From Acetobacterium fimetarium (GTDB taxonomy: Bacteria > Bacillota > Clostridia > Eubacteriales > Eubacteriaceae), in assembly GCF_014284475.1 (NCBI RefSeq), contig NZ_WJBC01000009.1, positions 53,877 through 117,876 on the forward strand: a DNA stretch of 64,000 nt. The letters run 5' to 3'. Below are positions 43,392 through 54,143 of this stretch, in pieces (position 1 is the stretch's first letter; each line of letters opens with the position of its first letter). Position numbers and translations under genes: made by a program. The notes below the pieces were generated by a model. That model was not told where the DNA came from, made no database searches, and worked only from the letters and a program-made list of their open reading frames with translations.

Positions 43392-43442
43392 AGGCAAGCG
43401 GCTGACTGCTGTTAGAGACGCAGTGAAAACCGCCAGACGCCT
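43392..43442 (+). promoter_or_regulatory. Structured leader element before rimP
   Basis: Nested pairing: AGGC (43392) with GCCT (43442), GCGG (43398-43401) with CCGC (43430-43433), and CTGC (43406-43409) with GCAG (43420-43423). It lies between the frr terminator and the rimP ribosome binding site. I see no separate promoter, so it may be part of a processed or antiterminated leader. Confidence 0.45.
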
Positions 43443-43465
43443 GATTATTACAAAAAGGATTAAAA

Positions 43466-43957
43466 ATGAAAAAAAAATCTAAAGAAGTATTTTTAGAAGA
43501 AATGATTGCTCCGGTTGTGGAAGCAACTGGCTATGAACTGACCGATCTTACCTTTGAAAAAGGGGGCAAGGACTGGTACCTGGTTCTCTATATTGATTCA
43601 GCAGCAGGCATTTCACTGGATGATTGCGAAAATGTCAGCCGGAAAGTCAGTGAATTTCTGGATGGAAAAGATCCGATTGAACAGAGTTATATTTTAGAAG
43701 TCTCTTCACCGGGAGTGGATCGCCCGTTAAAAAAAGACCGCCATTTCCAGCAGTGCATCGACCAAAAAATAGCCATTCATCTTTTTGCACCGCTGAATGG
43801 AAAAAAAGATTTCCAGGGGATATTAAAGGCATACAGTCCTGAAACGCTTTCGCTGGAAATTGAAACGGGCGAAGTGCTGGAACTGGAAATGAGTAAAATT
43901 GCAAAAGCAAATCGAGTGGATGAGTTGAATTTCAAACCTCAACCAACTGCTGAATAA
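43466..43957 (+). CDS. rimP: Ribosome maturation factor RimP
   Basis: 163 residues. APVVEATGYELTDLTFEKGGKDWYLVLYIDS, LDDCENVSRKVSEFLD, YILEVSSPGVDRPLKKDRHF and the C-terminal SH3-like barrel are clear. It assists 30S assembly. It is first in the rimP-nusA-rnpM-infB-rbfA operon. Confidence 0.95.
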   Translation: MKKKSKEVFLEEMIAPVVEATGYELTDLTFEKGGKDWYLVLYIDSAAGISLDDCENVSRKVSEFLDGKDPIEQSYILEVSSPGVDRPLKKDRHFQQCIDQKIAIHLFAPLNGKKDFQGILKAYSPETLSLEIETGEVLELEMSKIAKANRVDELNFKPQPTAE

Positions 43958-43976
43958 GACGGAAGGCGGAAAAAAT

Positions 43977-45206
43977 ATGAATGCGGAGTTTATAAGAGCT
44001 CTAGATGTAATTCAAGAAGAGAAATCGATTGATAAAGAAGAATTGATTCAATCCATTGAAGCTGCAATCTCAACGGCTTATAAAAAAAATTATGGTAATG
44101 CGCACAACGTGGAAATCACCATCGATCGCGTGAACGGTGATATTCAGGTGTTCGCATTGAAAGAAATAGTTGAAGTGCCAGAGAATGATCAGAATCAGAT
44201 TTCACTGGATAAAGCGAGAGAGATCGATATCAACTATAATATCGGCGATATCTTCCGCAAAGAGGTGCGACCGCGAGATTTCGGCAGAATTGCTGCCCAA
44301 AATGCCAAACAGTTAATCATCCAGCGCATCAAAGAAGCCGAACGAAATGTCATCTACAACGATTATCTTGAACGGCAGGATGAAGTGCTGACGGGAATCA
44401 TCAAGCGTGTCGAAAAAGGCATGGTTTATGTTGAGGTTGGTAAACTGGAAGCCGTGATGCTGCCATCGGAACAGACACCGGGTGAAGTTTACGAGGTTAA
44501 CCAGCGGATCAAAGTTTATTTGCTGATGGTCAAAAAGACGACTAAGGGACCTCAGGTTAACGTATCAAGAACCCATCCTGGATTGGTGAAACGCCTGTTC
44601 GAGTCGGAAGTGCCGGAAATATTTGATGGCATTGTCGATATTATCTCGATATCAAGAGAGGCAGGTTCCCGAACCAAGGTCGCGGTAAAGGCGAATGATC
44701 CCAGTATTGATCCGGTTGGCGCCTGCGTCGGACAAAAAGGCGTTCGGGTCCAGAATATCATCAATGAGCTTAAAGGGGAGAAGATTGACGTCATCAAATG
44801 GAGCGAAAATGTTGAAGAATATCTTTCAAACGCTTTAAGCCCCGCAAAGGTTGTCCAAGTCATCCCCAATCAGGATGAAAAAACAGCCGTTGCGATCGTG
44901 GATGATTATCAGCTCTCACTGGCCATTGGCAAAGAAGGACAAAACGTCCGACTGGCCGCTAAATTAACCGGCTGGAAAATCGATATCAAAAGCAAAATTG
45001 ACTATGTCAATAAATATCAGACAGAAAAAAAATCGGCTGATAATCCGGATGATATCCTGGCCGAGTTAAAAGAAGAGCTTGAGCAGGAGGAACGTCAATC
45101 AGCGGATGATTTTGAGCTGCCGGAAGAGTTGGACGGGCTTGATGATTTTGAAGAAATTGAATTGGCAGATTCCGAACCGGAGGCAGAGCCGGAACTGGAA
45201 AGTTAA
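43977..45206 (+). CDS. nusA: Transcription factor NusA
   Basis: 409 residues. N-terminal RNA-polymerase-binding domain, S1 domain (LTGIIKRVEKGMVYVEVGKLEAVML), KH1 (VGACVGQKGVRVQNIINELKGEKIDVIKWS) and KH2 (LAIGKEGQNVRLAAKLTGWKIDIKS), then an acidic tail. It modulates pausing, termination and antitermination. Confidence 0.96.
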   Translation: MNAEFIRALDVIQEEKSIDKEELIQSIEAAISTAYKKNYGNAHNVEITIDRVNGDIQVFALKEIVEVPENDQNQISLDKAREIDINYNIGDIFRKEVRPRDFGRIAAQNAKQLIIQRIKEAERNVIYNDYLERQDEVLTGIIKRVEKGMVYVEVGKLEAVMLPSEQTPGEVYEVNQRIKVYLLMVKKTTKGPQVNVSRTHPGLVKRLFESEVPEIFDGIVDIISISREAGSRTKVAVKANDPSIDPVGACVGQKGVRVQNIINELKGEKIDVIKWSENVEEYLSNALSPAKVVQVIPNQDEKTAVAIVDDYQLSLAIGKEGQNVRLAAKLTGWKIDIKSKIDYVNKYQTEKKSADNPDDILAELKEELEQEERQSADDFELPEELDGLDDFEEIELADSEPEAEPELES

Positions 45207-45273
45207 AGCTTTAATCAATACTATTGCTTTTTATGATATAATATCGGTTAAAGCAATATCGGAGAGGTAATAT

Positions 45274-45549
45274 ATGAAAAAAATTCCACAGAGAACCTGT
45301 GTTATATGCCATTCAAAATTTGACAAGCGTGACTTGTTAAGGATTGTGTCAGATAAATCTGGAGAAATTTTTTTTGATCCTACTGGAAAAGCGAATGGAC
45401 GCGGCGCATATGTGTGCAAATCTGAAGCCTGCCTGGAACAGTTCTTGACTAAAAATTACCTTGAACGGGCATTTAAACGAAAAGTTGATAAAGAAGTCGT
45501 CGAAGCAGTTCGACAAAAATTATCTGAGAGAGTAAAAATGATGAAATAA
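45274..45549 (+). CDS. rnpM: RnpM/YlxR RNA-binding protein
   Basis: 91 residues with the family signature [21 protein letters not shown] and [15 protein letters not shown]. Known in Bacillus relatives as an RNase P modulator. The YlxQ (L7Ae-like) gene usually found between it and infB is missing here: only 28 bases separate the two. Confidence 0.93.
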   Translation: MKKIPQRTCVICHSKFDKRDLLRIVSDKSGEIFFDPTGKANGRGAYVCKSEACLEQFLTKNYLERAFKRKVDKEVVEAVRQKLSERVKMMK

Positions 45550-45577
45550 AATAATAAAATTTGAAGGGAGGAATAAT

Positions 45578-47791
45578 ATGTCAAAATTAAGAGTATACGA
45601 TTTTGCAAAAAAATATAATATTCCAAGCAAAGAATTCGTGGCTATTCTAAATAAATTCAATATTCCTGTGAAAAATCATATGAGTGCCCTGACTGATCAG
45701 CAAGTCGCCGAATTTGAAGAGAAATTCGACAAAGACAAGTATCAAAAGAGTTTAGAAACAGAGAGTAAAAAAGAAGTGATTAAGGACAAGGTGGCCCCAA
45801 AACCGGTCAATGCCGAAAAGAAGGCAGCGCCGGCTGTGAAAAGTCAGCCTAAGACACCGCAAAAAAATCAAAAAAATCAAAACAATATAGGGGGCAATGT
45901 GCCTAAAAAAACAACGGATAAAAAACGACCTGCAACAAATCAGGGCCCACAGAATAAAGTAAGAGACCACAGTAAAAAAGAAAAGACAGCACGAAGCGTT
46001 TACAAAAAGATGAAGGACGAAAAGAAAAAAAGCGTCCAGCAGAACCAGGTTTTTGAAATTCCCGACATCGTAACGGTCGGTGAACTGGCTGAAATCCTTG
46101 AAATCGGCGTAACTGATGTTATCAAAACATTAATGCTAGCAGGTTCCATGGTCAGCATTAACCAGGAGATCGATTTTGAAACAGCCGCCATTGTTGCTGC
46201 CGAATTCGGTCTTGAAGTTCAGGCCATTGAGATCGAAGATGTCGTGTCCAAAATTCTTGAAGAATACGACGAAGAAGAAACTGAAAATGAAATTTCACGT
46301 CCGCCGGTTGTTACCGTTATGGGTCATGTTGATCATGGTAAAACATCACTGCTTGACCGGATCCGTAAAGCTAATGTCATTGCCGGCGAAGCGGGCGGCA
46401 TTACTCAGCATATCGGCGCCTATACCGTCAACATCAAGAAACAGGCCATTACTTTTATTGATACACCGGGGCATGAAGCGTTTACCGCAATGCGTTCACG
46501 AGGGGCTCAGATAACCGATATTGCGATCCTGGTGGTGGCTGCGGATGATGGGGTGATGCCACAGACGGTTGAGGCTATTAATCATGCTAAAGCAGCCGGG
46601 GTACCGATTCTGGTGGCGATTAATAAAATTGACAAACCCGGGGCAAATCCCGATCGGGTCAAACAGGAATTAACCGAATATGGTCTTGTTGTTGAAGAAT
46701 GGGGCGGCGAAACCATTGCTGTTCAGGTTTCGGCAAAAACGGGCGAGGGCATTGATTCGCTGTTAGAGATGATTCTGCTGATGTCCGAAGTCGAAGAATT
46801 AACCGCTGATCCAACCCGTGAAGCCCGTGGAACTGTTATTGAAGCCCAGGTGAAACGAGGAAAAGGTCCGGTTGCCTCGCTGCTGGTTCAGCAGGGAACC
46901 TTGCATGTGGGAGACTGTATCCTTTCAGGAACAACCCACGGCAAGATCAAAGCGATGATTGATGACAAGGGGAAACGACTTAAAAAAGCGGGGCCATCCA
47001 CGCCGGTTGAAATTTCCGGTCTTTCTGATATTCCGGTAGCCGGTGATGATTTTATTGTCCTGGAAAACGAAAAAGAAGCCCGACAATTGGCCGAAAAACG
47101 AAAAGAAATGCAAAAAGGAGAACGACAACGTCGCTCAAATATTAATTTGGATGATCTTTTCAGCCAGATTCAGGACGGCAATATCCAGGATGTTAACATC
47201 GTAATCAAAGCGGATGTGCAGGGGTCAGTTGAAGCCGTCAAACAATCGCTGGAAAAACTTGATAATGAAGCGGTACGCATCAATGTGATTCATGGCGCTG
47301 TTGGTGCCATCAACGAGACAGATATTCTACTGGCGGCCACTTCCAATGCGATTGTGATTGGTTTTAATGTCAGACCGGACAAGAATGCCGTTAAGCTTGC
47401 GGACACGGAGGATGTTGACATTCGCCTTTACCGGGTTATTTACGATGCCATTGAAGACATCAAAAAAGCCATGGAAGGCATGCTGGCACCGGAATTCCGT
47501 GAAAAAATCATGGGTAATGCTGAAGTGCGGGAAGTATTCAAAATACCGAACGTCGGTGCCATTGCCGGATCTTACGTGACGGACGGAAAAATCACCAGAA
47601 ATGATGATGTCCGAATCATCCGCGATGGCATTGTCGTATTTGAAGGAAAAATTGCTTCAATCAGACGATTCAAGGATGATGTTAAGGAAGTAAATACCGG
47701 CTATGAATGCGGTATCAGCATCGAAAAATACAACGATTTGAAAAATGGCGACAACATCGAAGCATTTATCATGGAAAAAATCGAAAGATAA
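45578..47791 (+). CDS. infB: Translation initiation factor IF-2
   Basis: 737 residues. N-terminal IF2_N helix bundle ([33 protein letters not shown]), a Lys-rich linker, second IF2_N, GTPase with GHVDHGKTS (about 249) and [15 protein letters not shown], and NKID. Beta-barrel domains follow. It brings initiator tRNA to the 30S subunit. Confidence 0.97.
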   Translation: MSKLRVYDFAKKYNIPSKEFVAILNKFNIPVKNHMSALTDQQVAEFEEKFDKDKYQKSLETESKKEVIKDKVAPKPVNAEKKAAPAVKSQPKTPQKNQKNQNNIGGNVPKKTTDKKRPATNQGPQNKVRDHSKKEKTARSVYKKMKDEKKKSVQQNQVFEIPDIVTVGELAEILEIGVTDVIKTLMLAGSMVSINQEIDFETAAIVAAEFGLEVQAIEIEDVVSKILEEYDEEETENEISRPPVVTVMGHVDHGKTSLLDRIRKANVIAGEAGGITQHIGAYTVNIKKQAITFIDTPGHEAFTAMRSRGAQITDIAILVVAADDGVMPQTVEAINHAKAAGVPILVAINKIDKPGANPDRVKQELTEYGLVVEEWGGETIAVQVSAKTGEGIDSLLEMILLMSEVEELTADPTREARGTVIEAQVKRGKGPVASLLVQQGTLHVGDCILSGTTHGKIKAMIDDKGKRLKKAGPSTPVEISGLSDIPVAGDDFIVLENEKEARQLAEKRKEMQKGERQRRSNINLDDLFSQIQDGNIQDVNIVIKADVQGSVEAVKQSLEKLDNEAVRINVIHGAVGAINETDILLAATSNAIVIGFNVRPDKNAVKLADTEDVDIRLYRVIYDAIEDIKKAMEGMLAPEFREKIMGNAEVREVFKIPNVGAIAGSYVTDGKITRNDDVRIIRDGIVVFEGKIASIRRFKDDVKEVNTGYECGISIEKYNDLKNGDNIEAFIMEKIER

Positions 47792-47829
47792 GCAAAACCT
47801 TATCTTCCATGGCCAAGGAGGTCAATCAT

Positions 47830-48231
47830 ATGGCATCTCATCGTAACGAAAAAGTAAACGGCCAGATTCAAAGAGAATTGAGTCTGATCATTATTCATAA
47901 AATGAAGGATGCGCGCATCAAAGACAGCAATGTGAGTATCACAAGAGTAAAGGCAACTCCGGATTTGAAATCGGCCACGGTCTACGTCAGTGTTTTTGGC
48001 GACGAAACTCAGAAAAAAGTGGTCGTGGAATTGTTGAATAATGCCAAAAGTTTTTTAAGATCCAGTCTTGGAAAAGTGATCACCGTTCATTCGATTCCGG
48101 CTTTGAAATTCGAACTTGATGATTCCATCGAATATGGCATGCACATCGAATCAATCTTAAAAAACCTGAAGGATAATAAAGCGACCAAAGACGATCAAGA
48201 ATTGAAGGAAGAAAATGAAGAAGATTCCTGA
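47830..48231 (+). CDS. rbfA: Ribosome-binding factor A
   Basis: 133 residues from ATG 47830 behind AAGGAGG. KVNGQIQRELSLIIIHKMKDARIKDSNVSITRVKATPDLKSATVYVSVFG is the KH-like RbfA core. It matures the 30S 5' domain. The last 17 bases overlap nrnA. The acidic extension after residue 115 is variable in the family. Confidence 0.94.
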   Translation: MASHRNEKVNGQIQRELSLIIIHKMKDARIKDSNVSITRVKATPDLKSATVYVSVFGDETQKKVVVELLNNAKSFLRSSLGKVITVHSIPALKFELDDSIEYGMHIESILKNLKDNKATKDDQELKEENEEDS

Positions 48232-49183
48232 TGAAATAGTAGCGTGCCTGAAGGAAAATGAAGAATATTTAATTCTGCTTCATCAAAAACCCGACGGCGA
48301 TGCAATTGGTTCTGCCATTGCGCTGGGAAAGGGTTTAAAGCAGCTGAACAAGTCGGTTGATTATTATATTGAAACGCCGATCGAAGATAAACTGCTTTTC
48401 TTTGAAGAGATTGACTGCTTCAACCGGCAACTGAAGGAAAGCTACGATGTGATTCTCTTTCTGGATTGTTCCAGCAGCGGTTTCGCCTATTCGCCGCAGA
48501 CCATGCCCAAAGCCAAGGTGAAACTGGTGATTGATCACCATAAAAGCAATGCGCATTATGGTGATCTCAACTGTGTTGAAATCACCGGTGCAACCGCAGA
48601 AATTGTGTACCGGATCCTGAAGGCTCTGGCAGTGGAAATCGACGAGGAAATGGCGGATGCGGTTTTCACAGCGATCACCACCGATACGGGCAGCTTTCAG
48701 TTCTCCAACGTGACGAACGATACCCATATCATTGCCGGCGAGCTCTACAAGGTCAAGCCGAGCTATGCCAATCTGTCCAAACGGCTGCACAACCAGAAGA
48801 ACATGGATCAGATGAAGATGACCGGTGCGGCCATCCACTCGCTGGAGATTCTCGACAGCATGCCGATCGCGTTGATGGTTCTGGATTACGATACCATCGT
48901 GAAATACGGTGGCACCATCAACATCAGCGATGATGTTGCCAATGTCGGTCAGAATACCATCGGCGTTGCCATTACGGCGCTGCTGAAAGAAGTCAGACCG
49001 GGTGATTACCGGGTGTCGCTGCGGGCAAAATTCCCGTTTGATATTCATAAAATTGCGTTGAAATACGGTGGCGGCGGTCATGAACGGGCAGCCGGCTTTA
49101 ATTTCAGAGGGGATATTCAAGAGATCAAGGATGATCTGATGGAAGTCTATCAAACTCAGTGTGAACAAGATGAAACAATATAA
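48215..49183 (+). CDS. nrnA: NrnA-type DHH nanoRNase/pAp phosphatase
   Basis: 322 residues. DHH motifs: HQKPDGDAIGSAIALGKGL, FLDCSSSG, LVIDHHKSN and AITTDTGSFQFSN; DHHA1 domain with KYGGGGHERAAGF. It degrades short RNAs and dephosphorylates pAp. This is the family that can also clear pGpG from c-di-GMP breakdown, which is relevant given the GGDEF genes here. It overlaps rbfA and truB. Confidence 0.94.
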   Translation: MKKIPDEIVACLKENEEYLILLHQKPDGDAIGSAIALGKGLKQLNKSVDYYIETPIEDKLLFFEEIDCFNRQLKESYDVILFLDCSSSGFAYSPQTMPKAKVKLVIDHHKSNAHYGDLNCVEITGATAEIVYRILKALAVEIDEEMADAVFTAITTDTGSFQFSNVTNDTHIIAGELYKVKPSYANLSKRLHNQKNMDQMKMTGAAIHSLEILDSMPIALMVLDYDTIVKYGGTINISDDVANVGQNTIGVAITALLKEVRPGDYRVSLRAKFPFDIHKIALKYGGGGHERAAGFNFRGDIQEIKDDLMEVYQTQCEQDETI

Positions 49184-50084
49184 TGGTTATCTCAATATCT
49201 ATAAGGAAAAGGGCATGACATCCCACGATGTCGTCTTCAAAGCCCGAAAAATCCTGCAGACAAAAAAAATAGGACATACCGGAACGCTTGATCCAGATGC
49301 TGAAGGCGTTCTGGTTCTTTGTATTGGCCGGGCGACAAAAATGGTCGAGTATATTACCGATCACGAAAAAGTCTATGAAGCGGAAGTGGTCTTGGGAATC
49401 GAAACCGACACCTGCGACACCTCGGGGACCGTGATCAATCAAAAACCGGACAGGGGCATTACCCGGGCGGACTTCGAAAAAGCACTGGTGCAGTTTTGCG
49501 GAACCATTTCCCAGACTCCTCCCATCTATTCGGCGATTCGCGTCAACGGCAAAAAGCTCTATCACTATGCCAGAAATGGCGAACAAGTCGATATTCCCAG
49601 CCGCCTGGTCGAGATCTCTGCGATTACATTACTGGAATTCAATGAGCAGACGCAACGCGGCAAAATCCTGGTCGCCTGTTCAAAGGGAACCTATATGCGC
49701 TCACTATGCCGCGATATCGCGATCGCGCTGGGGACCTGCGGGTGTATGGGCAGCCTGATCCGACACAAGGTCGGCGAGTTTATGATTGATGAGGCGCTTA
49801 AACTGTCTGAAATCGAAGAAAAAATGACGGACGACCAGCTCGATGCGCATATTTATCCGCTGGCCTATTCGCTCGACAAATACAAACGGATCACGGCAAC
49901 CGAGGCCGGGCGAAAGTATTTGATCAATGGGAACAAACTTTATCAATGGAATGTCGTCGAGCCATTTGATGATTTTAAACCGGCCGAGATCATCCGGCTG
50001 TATGATGATGAAAAACTGGTGGGAATGGGCAAGTTTTATTGCATTGAGGATGAAAACTACGTAAAACCCAGCAAATTACTGTGA
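49170..50084 (+). CDS. truB: tRNA pseudouridine-55 synthase
   Basis: 304 residues. GYLNIYKEKGMTSHDVVFKARKI, then the catalytic Asp in GHTGTLDPDAEGVLVLCIG, QTPPIYSAIRVNGKKLYHYAR and SKGTYMRSLCRDIA. ATG 49170 is preferred; GTG 49161 is possible and neither has a strong ribosome binding site, consistent with coupling to nrnA, which it overlaps. Confidence 0.95.
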   Translation: MKQYNGYLNIYKEKGMTSHDVVFKARKILQTKKIGHTGTLDPDAEGVLVLCIGRATKMVEYITDHEKVYEAEVVLGIETDTCDTSGTVINQKPDRGITRADFEKALVQFCGTISQTPPIYSAIRVNGKKLYHYARNGEQVDIPSRLVEISAITLLEFNEQTQRGKILVACSKGTYMRSLCRDIAIALGTCGCMGSLIRHKVGEFMIDEALKLSEIEEKMTDDQLDAHIYPLAYSLDKYKRITATEAGRKYLINGNKLYQWNVVEPFDDFKPAEIIRLYDDEKLVGMGKFYCIEDENYVKPSKLL

Positions 50085-50093
50085 GGAAAAAAG

Positions 50094-51002
50094 ATGACAG
50101 AGACATTGTATCATGAAGAAGAAATTGTTCTGGCACTCGGCTTTTTTGATGGCGTGCACCTTGGCCATCAGGCCCTGCTGAAAAGAACAAAAGAGATTGG
50201 TGATCAAATGGGCATAAAAACCGGTGTGATGACTTTTAAAGAGCATCCACTGGAACGGATTTTTCCAAACTACACGCCCTGGCTGATCACTTCAAATGCT
50301 GAAAAACAAGCGCTGATTCAAAAAATTGGCCTGGAGTATGTGTTTTTAAACCCTTTTACGGAACACCTGATGAAACTGACCCCCGAGAAATTCATTACGG
50401 ACTATCTGTTGAAAAAATACAACGTTAAAGCGGTCGTAGTGGGATACAATTACAATTTTGGCTATAAGGGTGCCGGGACCACCGAAAAATTAAAAGAACT
50501 GGGCCAGATCTACGGTTTTGCAGTCGAAATTTTGCCGCAGTATACCATTGAGAAGCACTCCGTCAGTTCATCTTTCATCCGCGAGATGATCAGCACCGGA
50601 CAGGTTGACGAGGTCAAAGATTTTCTGGGCCGCGACTATGCCTTAACCGGCAAGGTGGTGGAGGGAAAAAAACTGGGCCGACAATACGGCATTCCCACCG
50701 CCAACATCAAGCTCGATCCCAAAATAGTGCTGCCGAATACCGGTGTATACTACACCCAGGTCTATTATCAGGGAAAATGCCTGAACGGACTGACCAATCT
50801 GGGCTGCAATCCGACCTTCGAAAAACATCCTTTCAGCATTGAAACCTACATTTATGATTTCGACGAGGACATTTACGGCGAGGAACTGACGATTGTCTTT
50901 AAAAATAAAATTCGGAATGAAATTAAATTTGATACCGTCGATGATCTGATTGCCCAAATAAGAAGTGATATCGAAGACATTCGCAATCACTATATAAAAT
51001 AA
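50094..51002 (+). CDS. ribF: Bifunctional riboflavin kinase/FAD synthetase
   Basis: 302 residues. N-terminal FMN adenylyltransferase (LGFFDGVHLGHQALLKRTKEI, VVGYNYNFGYKGAG, VSSSFIREMISTGQV) and C-terminal flavokinase (GRDYALTGKVVEGKKLGRQYGIPTANI, GLTNLGCNPTF). It makes FMN and FAD. It is 9 bases after truB. Confidence 0.95.
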   Translation: MTETLYHEEEIVLALGFFDGVHLGHQALLKRTKEIGDQMGIKTGVMTFKEHPLERIFPNYTPWLITSNAEKQALIQKIGLEYVFLNPFTEHLMKLTPEKFITDYLLKKYNVKAVVVGYNYNFGYKGAGTTEKLKELGQIYGFAVEILPQYTIEKHSVSSSFIREMISTGQVDEVKDFLGRDYALTGKVVEGKKLGRQYGIPTANIKLDPKIVLPNTGVYYTQVYYQGKCLNGLTNLGCNPTFEKHPFSIETYIYDFDEDIYGEELTIVFKNKIRNEIKFDTVDDLIAQIRSDIEDIRNHYIK

Positions 51003-51007
51003 AGGCA

Positions 51008-51036
51008 TTTACACAATTTTGTGTTTATGATATACT
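51008..51036 (+). promoter_or_regulatory. rpsO promoter
   Basis: TTTACA (51008-51013), 17 bases, TATACT (51031-51036). About 80 leader bases follow, with an AGTTT/AAACT hairpin that could serve S15 autoregulation. Confidence 0.65.
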
Positions 51037-51121
51037 TAATAAGTTAATTCCATCCACTTAGTTTTTTGAAACTCCAACAAACTACTCGGTCTATGGATAA
51101 TTTAAAAACAAGGAGAAACAA

Positions 51122-51388
51122 ATGATTAGTAAAGAAGTAAAAGAACAAGTAGTAGCGGACTACAAAACACATGAAGGCGATACCGGTTCACCGGAAGTTC
51201 AGATCGCATTGTTAACGGCCAGAATCAATGATATCAACGAACATCTTGCCGTTCATAAAAAAGATCATCACTCCCGACGTGGTTTGTTAAAACTGGTCGG
51301 ACAACGAAGAAGATTATTAACTTATTTGAAAAACAAAGATATCAACCGATATCGTGAACTAATCCAGAGATTAGGCTTAAGAAAATAA
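51122..51388 (+). CDS. rpsO: 30S ribosomal protein S15
   Basis: 88 residues. [54 protein letters not shown] is diagnostic. It binds 16S rRNA. It has its own terminator before pnp. Confidence 0.97.
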   Translation: MISKEVKEQVVADYKTHEGDTGSPEVQIALLTARINDINEHLAVHKKDHHSRRGLLKLVGQRRRLLTYLKNKDINRYRELIQRLGLRK

Positions 51389-51393
51389 TTTGG

Positions 51394-51419
51394 GGCGGAG
51401 TATTCCGCCTTTTTTTTTT
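51394..51419 (+). terminator. Intrinsic terminator between rpsO and pnp
   Basis: GGCGGA/TCCGCC stem, GTAT loop and ten T's. Confidence 0.92.
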
Positions 51420-51444
51420 AAATTAAATAGAAAGCGAGAAAGAG

Positions 51445-53523
51445 ATGAATATTTTTGAAACTCAAATTGCCGGGCGTCCACTCAAAGTGGAAATTGGTGA
51501 AGTAGCCCAGCTCGCAAAAGGCGCTGCCATGATTCGATACGGAGAAACAGAAGTGCTGGTAGTGGCAGCCGCTTCTAAAAAGCCACGGGAAGGAATGGAC
51601 TTTTTCCCATTAAGCTGCGATTATGAAGAAAAGCAATACTCGGTTGGGAAAATTCCCGGCGGCTTTATCAAACGTGAAGGCCGACCCACCGAAAAAGCCA
51701 TTTTAAACTCAAGACTGATGGACCGACCGATTCGTCCTCTGTTTCCCAAGGGATTCAGAAATGATGTGACCGTGATTGCAACCGTTATGTCAGTCGAACA
51801 GGATAATGCACCTGAAATCGCAGCGATGATCGGATCATCGATTGCCTTGTCGATTTCCGATATTCCGTTCCAGGGACCGACCGGGGCAGTTGCCGTCGGC
51901 TGCGTGGATGGAGAATTGATTATCAATCCCAACGAAGAACAACGGGGCAAAAGCGATCTCAGCTTAATCGTCTCAGGAACCAAGGAAGCCATCATGATGG
52001 TTGAAGCCGGTGCCAACATCGTTTCCGAAGCACTGATGCTCGATGCCATCCTGCTGGCGCATGAAGAAATCAAAAAAATTGTCGCTTTTCAGGAAGAAAT
52101 CATTGCAACTGTCGGCGTGGAAAAAAAGGAATACAAACTCTTTTTGCCTTGCGAAGAAGTTGCAACTGAAATTGTTACATTTATCGGCGACCAGTTGAAA
52201 AACGCCGTCAATACGGCTGATAAACTGGAGCGAATGGAAAATATCGACAAAATCAACGAGGCCGTCAAAGCACATTGTGAAGAGCTGTTTCCGGACAAGG
52301 GAAATGAAGTCGATGATGTTCTCAAATCAATGCTGAAGAAAGAAATCAGACGACTGATTCTTGAAGAACGGATCCGTCCGGACAATCGCAAAACGAATGA
52401 AATCAGACCAATCTCCGCCAAAGTGGATTACCTGTCCCGACCTCATGGTTCAGGACTGTTTACCCGCGGGGAAACCCAGGTACTGTCGGTGACGACACTC
52501 GGCGTTTTACGCGATGCGCAAACGCTGGATGGCCTGTCAAATGATGAGTCAAAACGCTATATGCATCACTACAATTTCCCCTCCTACAGTGTCGGCGAAA
52601 CCCGTCCTTCCCGAGGACCGGGACGTCGTGAAATCGGACACGGAAATCTGGCTGAGCGGGCGCTGATCCCAGTGCTGCCATCAGAAGAAGTGTTCCCTTA
52701 TGCGATTCGGGTGGTATCCGAAGTGCTCAGTTCAAACGGCTCGACTTCTCAGGGCAGTGTTTGCGGCAGTTCGCTTTCGCTGATGGCAGCCGGCGTACCG
52801 ATCAAGGCAGCCGTGGCTGGAATTGCCATGGGACTGATTAAAGAAGGCGATAAACTGGCCATTCTTTCAGACATTCAGGGAATGGAAGATGCCCTGGGCG
52901 ATATGGACTTCAAGGTGGCTGGAACGGCTGAAGGCATCACCGCGATCCAGATGGACATTAAAGTCGACGGGATCAGCAAAGAAGTATTGACCGAAGCGCT
53001 GGAACAGGCCCGTATCGGCAGACTCCATATTATGGGCATCATGAACGAAGAGATATCCGAACCGCGAAAAGAACTGTCAGCGAACGCACCGCAGATCATC
53101 ATTCTGCAGATTAATCCGGATAAAATCAGAGACGTCATCGGCTCCGGCGGAAAAGTCATCAATAAAATCATTGATGAAACCGGTGTGAAAATCGATATTG
53201 AAGATGATGGCCGGGTATTCATTGCCGCCACAGATTCAGAATCCGGCGCTAAGGCCAAGGCAATCATCGAAAACATTGTCCGCGTCGTCGAAGTTGGCGA
53301 AATATTAACCGGCAAGGTCGTACGAATCATGAACTTCGGCGCTTTTGTGTCGTTACCAGGCGGTAAAGACGGTCTGATTCACATTTCCAAATTGGCCAAT
53401 GAACGCGTCAATAACGTTGAAGATGTGGTCAAAATCGGCGATGAAGTCACCGTTAAAGTCATGGAAATTGATGGCCAGGGAAGAATCAATCTATCGCGCA
53501 AGGCAGTACTGCCAAAGGATTGA
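51445..53523 (+). CDS. pnp: Polynucleotide phosphorylase
   Basis: 692 residues. Two RNase PH domains (first with [33 protein letters not shown], second with [26 protein letters not shown]), KH domain ([29 protein letters not shown]) and S1 domain ([31 protein letters not shown]). A phosphorolytic 3'-5' exoribonuclease. Confidence 0.97.
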   Translation: MNIFETQIAGRPLKVEIGEVAQLAKGAAMIRYGETEVLVVAAASKKPREGMDFFPLSCDYEEKQYSVGKIPGGFIKREGRPTEKAILNSRLMDRPIRPLFPKGFRNDVTVIATVMSVEQDNAPEIAAMIGSSIALSISDIPFQGPTGAVAVGCVDGELIINPNEEQRGKSDLSLIVSGTKEAIMMVEAGANIVSEALMLDAILLAHEEIKKIVAFQEEIIATVGVEKKEYKLFLPCEEVATEIVTFIGDQLKNAVNTADKLERMENIDKINEAVKAHCEELFPDKGNEVDDVLKSMLKKEIRRLILEERIRPDNRKTNEIRPISAKVDYLSRPHGSGLFTRGETQVLSVTTLGVLRDAQTLDGLSNDESKRYMHHYNFPSYSVGETRPSRGPGRREIGHGNLAERALIPVLPSEEVFPYAIRVVSEVLSSNGSTSQGSVCGSSLSLMAAGVPIKAAVAGIAMGLIKEGDKLAILSDIQGMEDALGDMDFKVAGTAEGITAIQMDIKVDGISKEVLTEALEQARIGRLHIMGIMNEEISEPRKELSANAPQIIILQINPDKIRDVIGSGGKVINKIIDETGVKIDIEDDGRVFIAATDSESGAKAKAIIENIVRVVEVGEILTGKVVRIMNFGAFVSLPGGKDGLIHISKLANERVNNVEDVVKIGDEVTVKVMEIDGQGRINLSRKAVLPKD

Positions 53524-53525
53524 TG

Positions 53526-53975
53526 ATGAAAAACTGCAACGTCAAGATTTTAAATAAATCCGATTATCCGTTGCCGGAGTATCAGACCCAGGGCTCTGCC
53601 GGTGTGGATTTACGGGCAAATATCGAGGAAAAACTGATTATCATGCCGAAAAAGGTTTATCAGATTCCGACCGGAATATTCATCGAAATGCCGCTTGGCA
53701 TTGAAGCCCAAATCAGGGCGCGCAGCGGCTTGGCCCTGAAGCACGGCCTCGCGCTGGTCAATGGAATTGGCACGATTGATCCGGACTACCGTGGCGAAAT
53801 TAAGATTATTCTGATAAACTTGCTGGACCGACCCTATCAACTGGAACCGGGGGAACGAATCGCGCAAATGGTTTTTTCCGAATACATCAAAGCGGATTTC
53901 ATGGCTGTCGCCAGCATTGAAGAATTGGAATCGAGCGAACGCGGTGACGGTGGCTTTGGCCACTCCGGAAAATAA
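53526..53975 (+). CDS. dut: dUTP diphosphatase
   Basis: 149 residues. All five trimeric dUTPase motifs are present: GSAGVDLRA, RARSGLALKHG, GTIDPDYRGEIKIILIN, GERIAQMVF and RGDGGFGHSGK. ATG 53526 fits AAAGGA better than 53523. It removes dUTP and provides dUMP. It starts 3 bases after the pnp stop. Confidence 0.94.
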   Translation: MKNCNVKILNKSDYPLPEYQTQGSAGVDLRANIEEKLIIMPKKVYQIPTGIFIEMPLGIEAQIRARSGLALKHGLALVNGIGTIDPDYRGEIKIILINLLDRPYQLEPGERIAQMVFSEYIKADFMAVASIEELESSERGDGGFGHSGK

Positions 53976-54089
53976 GACGCCGGATCGTCCCGCTTTTTCA
54001 TATCAGCAAAACAATATACAAGCACTAGGAGCTGTCGCAAAACTTGGATCACCATGATTGTTGCACCTTATTGATTGTCGACACTCCGA

Positions 54090-54115
54090 GGTGTAGGTTT
54101 TCCTACACCTTTTAT
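54090..54115 (+). terminator. Intrinsic terminator before ftsK
   Basis: GGTGTAGG/CCTACACC stem with a TTTT loop and a TTTTAT tail. Confidence 0.8.
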
Positions 54116-54143
54116 CATATCTTTTATTAATTCGAGGAGAAGC

